Shown piece after piece: positions 22,647 to 34,654 of a stretch of 64,000 nt of DNA; position 1 is the stretch's first letter, and the number at the start of each line of letters is the position of its first letter. The stretch covers positions 7,254,001-7,318,000 of the forward strand of contig NC_070561.1 in the NCBI RefSeq assembly GCF_026914185.1, written 5' to 3'. Below the pieces are notes generated by a model that did not search any database, was not told the DNA's origin, and worked only from the letters and a program-made list of their open reading frames with translations. This DNA is from Puccinia triticina. Taxonomy: Eukaryota > Basidiomycota > Pucciniomycetes > Pucciniales > Pucciniaceae. Both the position numbers and the translations under genes were made by a program.

Positions 22647-23277
22647 CAGTGCCCCCCATGACTTCTCAACTACCCCTACAGGGGGGTTCCAAATTTTGGA
22701 GATTTTTTTTCCAAAAATTATTTTAAAAGTGGGCTGATGCTGGGCTCTTTTTGGCCCATTTTTTGATGCAAATGTCACATTTCACCAACCAGACCTGGTA
22801 ACATGCATGATAATAGTCCAAATTCATTGAAATTTCACTGGACTTGCTGCCAACAGAGCAATGAAGAAATATTCTTCACATTGCCACATTCCAAAGAGCT
22901 CACTGATGGATATGGCAATCATCAATAACTAAGGAGGTGCATATTTACATAAATACCTACACTTGTAGTATGTACGTACATAGATAATTTAGTCTCTAAA
23001 TACATAATAAATATTACATAAGTCCACAGTACATGTCTGTAGCCACATACTACGGTCTTAAAACCAGCTGTTCCAAATTTTGCATCTGAAAAAAATGAGA
23101 CTTTTTTTTGAGGCATTGCACAGACTTCAAAGTTATATTTTTGAGTTCTCCTACGTCTGTCGGGCTCAAAAATGTATAGTTTACATGTGATACATGTTTG
23201 GTGACTTTGAACACATTGTTCAAAGTTCAAATTTTTTTTGCAGGTGCGGGGTAGTTGAGAAGTTGTGGGGGGCACTG
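22647..23277. mobile_element. Mariner-like MITE (631 bp), CAGTGCCCCCC family
   Basis: Ends CAGTGCCCCCCATGACTTCT and, on the other strand, CAGTGCCCCCCACAACTTCT extend as CAACTACCCC; about 30 bp with two mismatches. TA flanks both sides (22645-22646 and 23278-23279), which fits Tc1/mariner. The interior has no transposase. Its right edge coincides with the start of the readable Helitron helicase sequence. Confidence 0.87.
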
Positions 23278-25183
23278 TACATGTCCGAGGTCCTAAGAGT
23301 TCTGAAAATCTCCAAACTGTTGCCGCAGTACAACATTCAACGTTCCGCGCAGCTGCTGAACACCTAGGACTACTTGCATCAGATGAGCACTATGCTACCT
23401 GTCTTCAGGAGGCTTCTCTGTGGATGTTAGGCGCTGGTTTAAGAGCTCTATTTTGCATCATGCTGGTCCACAGCCCCCCAGCAAACCCTCAACGGCTCCT
23501 CAATCAGTTCATAGACATATTAGGCGACGATTCAAAGTAGAGCCTCAGATATAGTCCTGGAGGCATCGAGCCCACTGCCGAGAACTGCATTTCTCTAACT
23601 AAATACCAAATTGAGGCCCAGTTAAAAAAAAAATTGAAGTCACTTGAAGAGGTTGGCTTTCTGGGCACTAACCATTCTTTATGGCCTCAACTTGGGCGCA
23701 TTTTTTCGTCCAAGAAGCTTTCAAATTATAATCCAGCTGAGGGGTATGAGGAGAAATACTCAAAACTTACACCTGAGCAACACGATCTGTAGACCACATC
23801 ATCAAACAAACCAACAGGAAGGAACCCTGGACAGTCTATATTGATGGCCCTGGAGGAACCGGCAAAACTTTTGTCCACAACACTCTGATTGATTATTTCA
23901 AACTGTAGAGGTCTCAGGGTGGCCGCTGTTGCTTCTTCTGGAATTGCATTGTTGGTCCTGCACAATGCTACCACTGCCCATGCTTGATTCAAGATACCTC
24001 TCAAAATCAATTCGACCTCTATTTGCATATGGGAGTTGCAATTGGCACTTTGCCAAGAATTATCTGAAGTTCAGATTATATTATGGGACAAAATATCAAT
24101 GCAGAACCGGCTTTCCGTCGAAGCTGTTGACAGATCTTTTCAAGACTTGAAGAAAATGGACATTCGTTTTGGCGGAATAAGGGTCATCTTTGGAGGTGAT
24201 TTTTGTCAGACTCTGCCTGTTGTGAAAATGGGTGATATGCTGTCACAAGGGAAACTATGCATGCTAAACTCTCCCCTATGGAAAAACGTCAAAAAATTCC
24301 ACTTGAGGCGCAACATCCAATTGTTGGGCTCAGGTGACCAGCCCCTTGAACGAGGCACTGTTCAGTTCAATTAATGGCAGCTGAACATAGGAGAAGGTAC
24401 TACACAGAGGACTTGGTTGATTGAAGTCCATTGCCCTTTGGCACTCTGTTCAGAAACCACTCAATCCCAGCTCTATCATCCCACATCATTAGATTCATTT
24501 ACGGGGACTTGATGGTCCATAAACACCCATTTTTGGAACAATTCTTGACAGGATATTACAAAAGCAGTTCCATAATCACACCCCTCAATAAATATGTGAA
24601 AACAATCAACAAGCAGTACCCAAAACTCCTTTCTACCAATTGTTTCATATCCGTTTCAATAGATCAAATGACCGATTTGACTGAGAAGGCTCTGCCAGAA
24701 GAATATTTGAACAAAATCAATGTACCAAAATTTCCTGAAAACAAACTAGAATTGAAAGTTGGACAGCCCTTAGTACTACTCCGGAAATTGTGCTTGGATG
24801 ATGGTTTGGCAAATGGAACTAAATTGTTGCTCCTCAATATTGAATGGATGGTGCTAAGAGTCAAGGTCCTTACAGGCACGGAAACTGGGAAGATTACAGC
24901 TTTACCTCAAATTAAGCTCAAATACAAACCTGACATGGAATTTTCCTGTTCCTTCACGCGATTTCAATTTCCTGTGGTCAGCGTATTTGCTATGACTATC
25001 AAAAAGTGCCAAGGACAGTCCTTGGACCATGTCAGGGTCTTTGCACACGGTCAATTGTATGTGGCATTATCAAGAGCCACCTCCGTCAGTGGATTGGGTG
25101 TGGCTTATGTACCAGAGGAAGATAATGAGTTCATCACCAATGTTGTAAACATCGGCCTTCTTTCCTCCCACTTAAGTCCTTGA
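23278..25183 (+). pseudogene. Broken Helitron Pif1-type helicase
   Basis: Pieces in changing frames: VRGPKSSENLQTVAAVQHST and ATCLQEASLWMLGAGLRALF (to about 23540), then VYIDGPGGTGKTFVHNTL at about 23835-23890 (Walker A), FGGIRVIFGGDFCQTLPVV at about 24165-24225 (Walker B region of Pif1), and a long C-terminal frame 24431-25183 with PLVLLRKLCLDDGLANGTK and GQLYVALSRATSVSGLGV (motif VI). This is the helicase half of the Rep-helicase of rolling-circle Helitrons. The replication-initiator half and the start are missing, and frames are broken near 23540, 23900 and 24375, so it is inactive. Neither Helitron terminus was identified. Confidence 0.85.
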
Positions 25184-25468
25184 ACCATAATAAATTCACA
25201 TTTCTCCTCTTACTATTCAATGCATTCTGCCCACATATCTTCAGCCTGTAGCATGAACATTGTTCAACTCTTTTCAACTTTAAGATGATTATTGGGTTTT
25301 TGCCAAGGTCTGTTATCATTGATGTTGCTGTGCTGAGATTCACATTTGTCTTAATTCAGTAGTAAATAACACTAACCCAGAAGACATTCTGTCAACTTTT
25401 TGACACACATAGAGTAACCAGTGTTGATATGAATTTTTGGAAGAATGGCCGGTTCAGGGCAGAAATCC

Positions 25469-25540
25469 TATACAAGTGCTTCAACATTGGTATATACAAG
25501 TGCTTCAACATTGGTATATACAAGTGCTTCAACATTGGTA
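25469..25540. repeat. 24-bp unit, three perfect tandem copies
   Basis: The unit TATACAAGTGCTTCAACATT plus GGTA is repeated at 25469, 25493 and 25517 without differences. It lies in non-coding sequence after the Helitron fragment. Confidence 0.95.
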
Positions 25541-27384
25541 TAAGTCTGTCATAGCTTGGCATGGTCTATACCAGCATTAATGGGCCTGACTTTTTCACAA
25601 GGAAAATTGTTCAGGACATAGAAATTCTACAACATGATTCCTGAGATAATATCATGCCTGTGCACTTAAGATGTGCACAATTTCCTTTTTTGATTGAGGC
25701 GCTCAGGTTTTAAGCCTTTGTTTATTTATAAGTTTTCATTTAGAAGCTCAAACCATTTCCTGTTTCTTGGATCATCTTTGTGTTCTGCGGCGCAGCCGCG
25801 ATTTCCCTAGTCAATTGTCCGAGCTTAACTAGGCCTCAGCGGGAGCGGGAGCGAGGAGCTGTCCACGCCAGTGGAGCAGGCAACTCCCGCGTGATGAGTT
25901 TTCCGATTTGGCCTGAAAACCCTCTTTTTTTGCTTTATCCTCCTGTAGCCACTTCCCTTTTCACTCCCACCCAATTTCCTTCTCTGACAATGAAGGCCTT
26001 CTTCTTGTCTTTCTTTTGATGTTATGTATCCTGTTGTACTGGTCCTCACTGATTTTATAATGATTTTTGAAAACTGTCTGTTTTCATCTCGAGTTACCGG
26101 TTCTGCATTAGCTGGTCCCGCATTGTACCTCTTTGATTTTTGATTCATAAGCCAATAAGAGCAACCGCATCGGTGCGGGGCGGGAGGGGCGTCTTCGCCA
26201 CCAGCCACAGCGCCCACCAGAGGACTTGGGTTAACTGAGTACCTCGCGGGGCCCAGCCTCTGCCTCGGGTACTCGAAGCACTGAACCGGGGAGTAGTGTA
26301 ATTTGGGCGATACACAGCAAAAAAACCTCAGCTGGCAGGGAGGAGGTGGAAAAATTGAGGGGATGGACCCTTGTATGTATGCACTTATGAATAAGTCAGG
26401 GTATGTCCCAACGCAAGTACCTTGGGATTCTTCAGCCCAGATCTTCCTGGGTGCTGCATTCCCCAGCTCAAGAAGTCCTGAACTGATCATCCTGTGTTTC
26501 TTCGCCATTTTGTAGTACCGATACCCCCGTTCGACCCCCACCGGCCAGCGGAGTCATGTGGTACACGGAGCACGGTGTCCTGAGATTTGGTACGCTCCTG
26601 CAGATTTGTCAAAACTCACAGTTGAAATCCAATCGAGGAAAAATACACGGCTAAGGGTGTGGTTGACGACCCTGTGCCCACCTTTTATGATTGCCCAGTT
26701 CAGCCAGCTTGATAGCGCATATGCCAAGTTATGCCACCCTGTAGAGTTTTTCTTATGGATTCTGACATACTTTGCTTTTCCTGTTGTCTATCAGGTTCAC
26801 CAATCGGCCGCTCATCGGATAAGCGCCCATGGTCTCTCTGCCGCTAAATCTATGACTAGTCTGCCGGGCTGGCGCGTCCTTCGAGGCGAGTGAAATGTCG
26901 CTTGACCTCCGTGGAGTTGTTTTCTTCCTTCAAGCGGTTGACGGGAAAAATGTTGGTACAACCCCGCAAAGTCGAACTGCCTCAGTTGATCATATAGGGA
27001 CCTCAAAAAGTGCATTAGGAAACTGGTCACTAACCTGGTTTTTTTTTGTTTGTTTTCTAGATAAAAGTCTGCCCACACGTCCACGTCAATTCACTCAGAC
27101 GGCCAAAAAGTGATTGTTGATTCTGTAAACACGCTCTCGAGCTTGCGTATCTTGCATGGATGTTGATTATACCACGGGTCACGAATGCCAGAAATTGGGG
27201 AAATTTATAGGCCCTGGGTTATTATCGCATGCCACACTCGTCCCTGGAGTGCTATGCAGGAGTGTCAGCAAAGGATCAATTGGAGTCGCGAAAAAGAGGA
27301 TAAATAATTTCAGCTCTCATCATGTAGGGTGTGAAAAAATCTCAAATGAAATCATTGCAATGAAAAAACATTATAAGAATTAAC
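25541..27384. other. Region without recognised gene
   Basis: GC-richer than its surroundings between 25780 and 26900. A long minus-strand frame (25825-26541) exists but has no domain and improbable composition. Nothing could be assigned. Confidence 0.4.
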
Positions 27385-28335
27385 TGCCTCAATGTTTTGC
27401 GTCCAAGGACCTGTCGGGAGTGGACCCAATCTCCCCGCAGAGTGTCAATGAAGATTGGTATGTTTTCATTCAATTCGGCCACTTAGTAAGAGATTTTAAT
27501 GTTTCGCGTCTAAGGATCTTTCGCAAGTCGATTTGATTTCCCTACGGAGTGTACTTCGTTGAAGTTCAGTATGCTTCCTTTCAATTTGGCCCTGTTGTGA
27601 GAAAGTCTGCCTGACGTGAAGGTCCGGAGCATAGAGACACGAGCCTTGTCTTCCTCTTGTCGGTGGGTCTCAAATCACTCAAATCAAGCCTGCCTGTTCT
27701 ACAAACTCAGCAGATAATCAAAATCGCGTTGGGAAACATGAAGGTGCGTGGTCTTCCCGAAGCCAATCCTTTCACCTCAGCATTACGATGTGCCGACAAG
27801 AACAAGGCAGTGATACATCACCCCAATGTTGATATGATCCGGGAGTTGAAGGAAACACTGGATAATTGGCGTTCTCGAATGACCGGATTTTATGAAGATG
27901 CCTACAACGTCACTCTACCGCCCGAAAACAGATTCTGAGATGTCAAACCTAGTGCGGAGAAACCAAAACAGTAAGCTCAGTGTTCTTGCTTTCGATTTGC
28001 TTTCCGAATCGCAGTAAGGGATCCCTGCCGTGCTCGAGGTAAGACACGAAGAGGTTTGAAGCCTCCGACTCCAAGCTTGGTCTCCTTGGGTTGAAAGAAA
28101 GGCTTGAAGGTACGATAATCACTGCCACCAGTCCGGCCAATTAAGAATCGAACCTGCGATATGACAATCAAGCCAAGAAGATCTAGAGCAAGTGGGTTGT
28201 AAATCAGGACCTCAATGTTAAACTAATCCGGCCATTCAAGATAGAAATCGATACTTTGCGTTCTCGGATCACGGAAGGTCACAGCCAAAGGACATGTGAT
28301 TTCAGACTAGCGCCCGAGGAACAGTGCGTCAAACA
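27385..28335 (+). pseudogene. Decayed gene with duplicated exons
   Basis: Two successive stretches of about 111 bp (27390-27490 and 27497-27600) are diverged copies: CGTCYAAGGAYCT..TCG, then CGSAGAGTGT, then a donor-like GTATG followed by TTCAATTYGGCC. Translated, they give SKDLSGVDPISPQSVNED and SKDLSQVDLISLRSV. Further on, 27815-27937 (NVDMIRELKETLDNWRSRMT, TLPPENR) is matched by 28205-28328 (NVKLIRPFKIEIDTLRSRIT, LAPEEQ). These look like repeated exons of an old coiled-coil-type gene that no longer has a continuous frame. I do not recognise the family. Confidence 0.5.
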
Positions 28336-30060
28336 TCAAGCCAGCAGCTGAGAAATCTTGATTTTCAGCAAAGCCGCGTTGAAGAAGATAGGAACAGTCG
28401 AGTAATCTTGTTTGTTCTTGACTTCCAGTGTCGATGAATGACCGGCCGCTGAGCCAGTCACACATCAGTAAGTGTCTTTCTGTACCTTCGTGAGAGCTTG
28501 GCTAGCGAAGGAATCACCAGCATCAATGAAACCGTTGGCTGGATGGATGCGCAGGCGCAGGAAGATTCCTACCGGGCAAAGGGGAATAAAAATGACTGTG
28601 GTTGTGGAAGTTGGTCGTGGTGGAACCTCGGTTCGCGCACGTATGTGATCTTATAAGAATGTATGTTAACCGCGCCATGGACTGACTTCCTACAACCCGC
28701 TAGATCACTTCAAGCCCTCAGCTTTTACATGAAAGGGTTAGGACGTTCGTATCGCAGGTGCGAAAACACCAGCATCAGGCCAATGAACAATCAATGTCTG
28801 AATGCAAATGCAAGACTTGTGCATTGCGGCACACTCGGATGGTTCATGTCTGTGATCGTGCGTCAATGTGGCTTCACCACGTCCCAAGCCACATTTCGGA
28901 CTAACTGCTGGCTTTCTACACCTCAACAGATCCTTGACCCCCAGACCGCAAATTTAGGTGAATGGGAAGTGACTGCTTCACCGGGCCTACTTAACGCGCG
29001 CATCATGACCAGCGCTGCTCCACAACACACTGTATCAAATGCGCAAGGACACAACACCACATGTAAACTGTTATCATTAAAATCATGATCCACAATCGGA
29101 CAGCATATTGCATGGACTTGTGCAGGGAGTTAACTTTTCATCAAGCCCTTTGTACTTTCAATCAATTTTTTTGCATCACTGACTCTTTGTAAATACTTCA
29201 CCTAGAAAGTTTGTAAACATGCCCAATACGATATCCAACAAAATTTCTTCTTTCGTGCCGGCTGCAGCCGCTGAACTCACCTCGTAAAGAATACAAACAA
29301 ACACAAAAAAACAATGCAGTGCAGTGCTTCCCGCGACCAAAAATAAACATCCATAGTAACATGATCCGAGTACCCTGCCTCCTTGGTTCTCTGTATTGGT
29401 GGTGGTTAGATGTTGGCTAGCCAGCGGCTGAGTTGGTATGTATTTCTGATGTTAAATAAAGTTTAGGCCTGTGCTATTTTGATGGAAATTCAACAAACAG
29501 TGGCCGGAAAGTATCGCTTCCCAAAACATACTGCTTACATGGCACGGCCAAAACCTTCCTCCTTAGCTCCCTCCGCCAGGTTTATTGAAGCCTATTGCAG
29601 CCCTCATTTGACGCAGAGCTCTACACCAGCTAAGGGAATTCAAAGCACATAACCCATGACTGGATAGCTAGCTTCCCAAATGGCTGGAAATTTCCTCTCC
29701 TCAGCAGCAGCAACATCAGGACTAGGCGCAACCAGGGGACAATCTTTGCACGCCTTCCCCGAGTAATGATGGACCATTCAGCGAACATACAGGACGCCCT
29801 CCAAGTATTGTATTGCAGATCCCCTCAGGCCGGACACATACACAGTAGAGCGAGTCACCGAATAAGATTGCACTGCCCTCTTTTTTTTCCCTACGGCGAT
29901 CGGTAGATGTTCAACAGCCAGTATCTATCTCTTTGTGTATTTCACTGAACAAAAATGAGCATTTTGTTTGGAGTTAGAGCCGGCGACTTCTGTTCTCCTA
30001 AAAAAACAATTTGACGATTCTCTCCGGCACAAAGGCGCTGATGGTCACCGCCCGAGGGTT
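28336..30060. other. Region without recognised gene
   Basis: Unique-looking sequence. A 141-codon plus-strand frame at 28663-29088 has no recognisable feature. From about 30060 the sequence is the upstream region of the zinc-finger gene, shared with the inverted copy at 2993-3445. Confidence 0.4.
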
Positions 30061-30174
30061 CTTCTCTAGGCTCAGGTCCTAACATCTATCTCCCCGCGGC
30101 CAAAGAAAGAGGTAACTCTACTGCGAAACTGGGAGAAGCAAAGGCTCAGGGGAGATGGATATCTGGTCTTCGTC

Positions 30175-30184
30175 TATAAAAAAA
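30175..30184 (+). promoter_or_regulatory. TATA box of the zinc-finger gene
   Basis: TATAAAAAAA stands 131 bp upstream of the start codon and is kept, with one fewer A, in the inverted copy. Its position fits a polymerase II core promoter with a leader of about 100 nt. Confidence 0.6.
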
Positions 30185-30314
30185 GGCACAGATCCGCTGG
30201 CAATCTGATTCTCCCCACCCACCTCTTCCACAGTCGCTGAAAGCCACATCCTCCTTACCCTCAGATATAACCCCCATAAATCCAATCAATCCTACCCTTA
30301 ATCACTGAGACTAA

Positions 30315-32725
30315 ATGAACCACTCTGGCTATGTTGAACACTACCACTGTAATCCCTCAGACGGGTCCACATCTATATCCGCAGAGGACGGTCAGTTTGA
30401 GGGCCCTTCTCAGCCAATGAACCAGCGACTCCCTGCGTATTTCACCGTACCAGCACCGGCAAACCCAGCTGAACTGATCCCGCCGATGGCACCGGGGACA
30501 AATGCTCGTTTGTATAATTCTGACATTCCGCCTGAAAATGGTAAGTCCTTAGTGCTATCATGACTTCCATATCTTTGCTGATTTGCTGACTCGAATCTTT
30601 ACTTCAGCCCCCTCTTTCACATATCATGGGGTCAATGGAATCTACCCCTCCTTGATAGCGCCACATCGTGAGCGTTTACATTCGTCCAGCTTTACACATT
30701 ATTACTGACACGATTCATACCCTCGGCAACAGCAAACGTGCCTAGAGCAATGGCGCCGATGGGGCCCCAGACATGTTCAATTCCAGAGACAGACAACTGC
30801 GCGATTCCACTTTCATCTGAGCAGTTTTCAAAGCTTCTGGAAACGCTTTCACCCGAGCAGATTAACATCCTTGCACAAGCTTTGTTAAATGGTGAGGCGC
30901 CAATGTTCCTACTATTTCCACATTTTTGTTGACGAATTGATGTGGCTATAATCTTTACTACAGACCCCTTTCCGGGTGATGAAGTCGCGCCCTTGTCGCT
31001 GGCCCCATACCGTGAGCATTTATATCAATCTAGATGTATGCATTATGACTGACAATACTCGAGTCTCTGTGGAAACACTTCTTGTTAGCATCGGTGCCAG
31101 CAAGCGAGGCTGGATACATGGCGGCGATGGGACCGCAGGACTTCACGAACTTCGACGCATTGCAAAGATCAGGCGGTGAGTCGAACATGTTTTCATGATG
31201 ACCACATCGTTATTGTTAGATTTCAGTGACTGACCTAATCTTTACTCCAGCCAATTATTTCACACCCAGCCTAGGCCACGACTCCTATGGACCCTCCCCA
31301 TCACTACCTTCAGACCGTGAGCTTTCACATTTATCAAGACTTACGTATCATGGCTGATACAACTCTGTGACAACAGCATCAACACCAGCGAACCAACCTG
31401 GATCACTGGCACCGATGGCGTGGGGGCAAAATGCCCGTGACGATTTTTTGTTTCCCGCCCAGCCGCCAATTGGTGGGCGCACATTCTTCTCATGACCACC
31501 TATTGGATTGCTGTTGATACTGTCTCTCTACTTTCCTCCTCAGATCATAGCCCCAGGGCCAGTGCCTATTATCTCGTGGAAAGACCCATCGCATCGCTGC
31601 CCTCACGTGGTAATTCTTGACTTCATTCTATAGAAATATGTACATCGTTACTGAAAGAATTCTGTCGAAACTTTCAACTCTAGTGTCTCAACCGCCAAGC
31701 CGCGCGAATGGCAGCACCAGGATCGTTCAATCCGGTCCCTCCTACCTGCCGAGCCATCAGGACGCCCTTCCTTCCCGAAATACTGCCGAAGTTGGCCAGC
31801 CAGCGAGGACGGCGGGGGCCAAAGGCAAGAAACGAGGTGAATTATTCATTTCATGCCATGCTCTCAGAATCTTGATTGTAAAACCAGATAAAAGTAACTA
31901 CAACTAACCCTGATTTCTCCTTCAGCCGGTGAAGCTCTAGAATCTAATGATCAGACACCCCAACAATCAACCAGAAAGAAACCCCTCAGACTAGGTGAGT
32001 CACCCATTTTGCTCCAAGTTCTCAGAAACGCGATCACAAACTTAGATAGGAGAAACTTGAACTAACTCTTGTTTTGCATTCAGGCGAAGATATTGTTGAC
32101 AAATATGTGAACAGGTTACCTAATGACATATTGCAATGTGGGGAAGAAGGCTGTGGGAAACTGTATGAGAGGAAAGATTTGTGGAACCTGAGGAATCACC
32201 TTAGGACAAAGCACGGACACGATCCGAAGCCCTTGTGTTAGTTTTATCTTGCATTCATTTCTGCAGGCAAAAAAAACAGCACTCATAATTTTTGTTTTGT
32301 TTTTGACTTGTACCAGTTTGTAAAGTTTGCAATGCTGACTACAAGAATCCCAATGAGCTGGCGAAGCACATGTGGAAAAAACACAACGGGCCAGCACCAA
32401 AGCAACGGAAGACAAAGCAGAAGGCTTCAACGAAGAGGGGTATGTTCCTCTTACTCCAAACCCCTCTGGATTCCTTACTTTTTTTGCTGATCATTGTTTA
32501 ATTACTTCATTCGATGATTTTCAAGAAAAATGCAAATACTTCGAGCAGTGTAAGACGGACTTCGCATGCCTGGAGAGCCAGCCATATATCGACCACTTGA
32601 AGAAAAAACACAACGTGATTCAAGTGCTAGAGGCACCCTGCAAGCGCGAAATGGTGCCTGCTTCCCACGGGCAGCATGATCCGGTCCCTGGCCCCTCCAG
32701 CCAGTCATACGACCGAATCTCTTGA
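30315..32725 (+). CDS. C2H2 zinc-finger protein, 13 exons, 497 aa
   Basis: Exons: 30315-30540, 30608-30667, 30733-30891, 30964-31011, 31101-31175, 31251-31316, 31377-31472, 31544-31609, 31684-31836, 31926-31994, 32084-32236, 32317-32439, 32526-32725. All 12 introns are GT-AG and phase 1, and the joined frame is open to TGA. The N-terminal half is Pro/Ser-rich and disordered-looking, with a recurring PMAPG / PMGPQ motif. A basic patch (GAKGKKRG) precedes three C-terminal fingers: C358-X4-C363-X14-H378-X4-H383, C392-X2-C395-X12-H408-X4-H413 and C434-X5-C440-X14-H455-X4-H460. It is probably a nuclear DNA- or RNA-binding protein; target unknown. Exons 11-13 each hold one finger. Donor GTTAGT of intron 11 and GTGGGC of intron 7 are the weakest sites. 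A decayed copy lies at 979-3445. Confidence 0.85.
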
Positions 32726-32974
32726 TCTTGTTCTTTTTTCCCCCATTTTTCCAGCCTGCTTGTGTTTTAATGCCACTTTAGTTGGAATTGGTCGTTATCT
32801 CCTCTTGTAATATGTACATAAGTGTAATATACCAGCAGGACAATTGGATCTTGATTCACATAACACATTAATACTACGCTCCAATATGGGAGAAGTGGCC
32901 CCGTCTGAGAGACTGCCAACCAGGCGTGTGTTCTCAACGCGAGTCACTAATTTCTTGCGGGGTGCTGCGGGGTG

Positions 32975-33990
32975 CTGCGCCTTCATCGGTGGCGATTATG
33001 TAATCCCAGGGACAGTCGTCAGTCGACTTCGATGGTCAACAGGAGCCACAGCCAGCCTCCAACCATCCTGCAAACCCAGAACGACGGCACTGACGACGAT
33101 GCGCTGGGAGGGTTGGCCAGCGATAGCAAGTCTTCATCTGAGCTTACTGATCTCCACTTTCTATCTATGAATCGTACAGGCACCGAATTCTCTTCTTTTT
33201 GAATCTTAAGTTGGAATGTGTCGAGCTCGTTGGCACATAACCCTACCAATCGATTCAAACTTCCGCCAGATTAAGACCCTTCCGATCACGCTCAACTTGG
33301 AAATATCTTCGCGGCAGGCAACAAGCACGATACGGGAGGCAGCATCTACAACGGCGCCAAACAGCCCGTGTTCGATGCAATGATTAACGGCGATGATCCC
33401 GACGATCTATGAGCACTATGTAGTTACTTGAGTTGCACTTCTTGAAGAGCCGATCGATGATCATGATTGGAGACTCGTTCGACCGAAACATTGTTTCTCT
33501 GACTAGACTCATATCGCTACCGCATCCGCCCGAGCTAAACTTCCCCGTGTCCAACTGGTTCCTCACGGGTCTCGCCGTCAAGAAGGACGTCCCGTTCCTC
33601 CTGAGTCGCAAACCCATGACTCACGTTTTCACAGCAAGATGAAGACCTTATGTCTGGCCCTCCGGTGAGCCAATCTGATCGCCAAGCCCGATCTCATCAT
33701 CCCCAACGCCGGCTGGGATCCAGAATATCTAGCCAGCACTCGGACGGCTCAATATTGGTAGCTGAATGTCGATCCTAGAGCTAACAAGAGCCCGGCAGGC
33801 TTGAAGAGAATCAATCTCAGCGTTGGCAATCCGTTATCATTAACCGACCCGCCTTCAAGGCAAGCACCGCCAGGCTTCTTTCCCACCGGAGGCCGGCGCG
33901 ATCTCTTTCGAAGCCCAGATCTGGGGGGTGCACGGCTCGCTTCGATCCCGGGGTATTTTACAAGGGTCTCCAATTGGGGCAAAAACTGTT
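32975..33990 (+). pseudogene. SGNH/PC-esterase-like gene remnant
   Basis: Coding-like pieces appear in shifting frames: DDDALGGLASDSKSSSELTD at about 33095-33160, FAAGNKHDTGGSIYNGAKQP at about 33305-33370, then IMIGDSFDRNIVSLTRLISL at 33455-33515 and AKPDLIIPNAGWDPEYLAST at about 33680-33740. GDS.(D/S)RN is the block-I motif of the SGNH-like family that includes PC-esterases, and PDLI..N.GWD resembles a later block. Stops and frame changes separate the pieces, so it appears dead. The family call is tentative; splice sites were not resolved, and some breaks could be introns. Confidence 0.42.
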
Positions 33991-34600
33991 CGAACCGGAA
34001 GTGGAGCTCAATTCTTGCCTCTCTTAGTTGGATGTTGATAAATCTTGAGGGAGAGGTTGAGCTCAAGTGCACTATCCATGCAGGGTTGGGGAGCTTGTTT
34101 TGACTACTAGTAATTTTTCACTTTTATTGCATTGCAGGGCGAAACAATGCCAGTTTCTGGTTCCGAGGCAAACCCTTCTTCTTTTTGCACTCTGAGGCTC
34201 TGTCTCGAGTTTTATTCTTCTGTGAAACTGTAATTTTAAGATAGCTGATGCAATACTACTTTTTCATTCTCTGGAAAAATTCCAGACAGAAGAGGTACAT
34301 TGTAACCAAAAAAAGTGCTTCAAAGAAAAGATGTTCAAGTGTGTAGACCAAGAGAAATACAATTATCATATTTTAGCTGAGAGAGCATGTTATGCCCATA
34401 TCAACAGCTAACATATATAGCTCAGATTAGTGGCACTTCCTCAATTACTTTTCGGTAGATCCTCATGCCAGGTATCATGAGCGGGAAATGCAAAATAGTG
34501 ATGTTTTTATAAGATCCTGTTGTGGGGAACATAAATACAAGGCGAACACTTGTTCTGTGGAGCAGATCTCGGAGATTTCTCCAGCAGAGATTGTAAACCA
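33991..34600. other. Intergenic region
   Basis: AT-rich sequence between the SGNH-like remnant and the convergent 480-aa gene. No open frame of note. Confidence 0.45.
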
Positions 34601-34654
34601 ATGTTTCTCGATATGAGCTCGTCTGTGGTCTCTGCAGCCTCGACGGTTGATCAA

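Noticed and set aside
25825..26541. 238-aa minus-strand frame
   Set aside because: No domain, no signal peptide, irregular composition rich in Arg/Pro/Ser; GC-rich sequence makes long chance frames. Kept as unassigned.
28663..29088. 141-aa plus-strand frame
   Set aside because: No recognisable motif, repeats or splice context; not supported as a gene.
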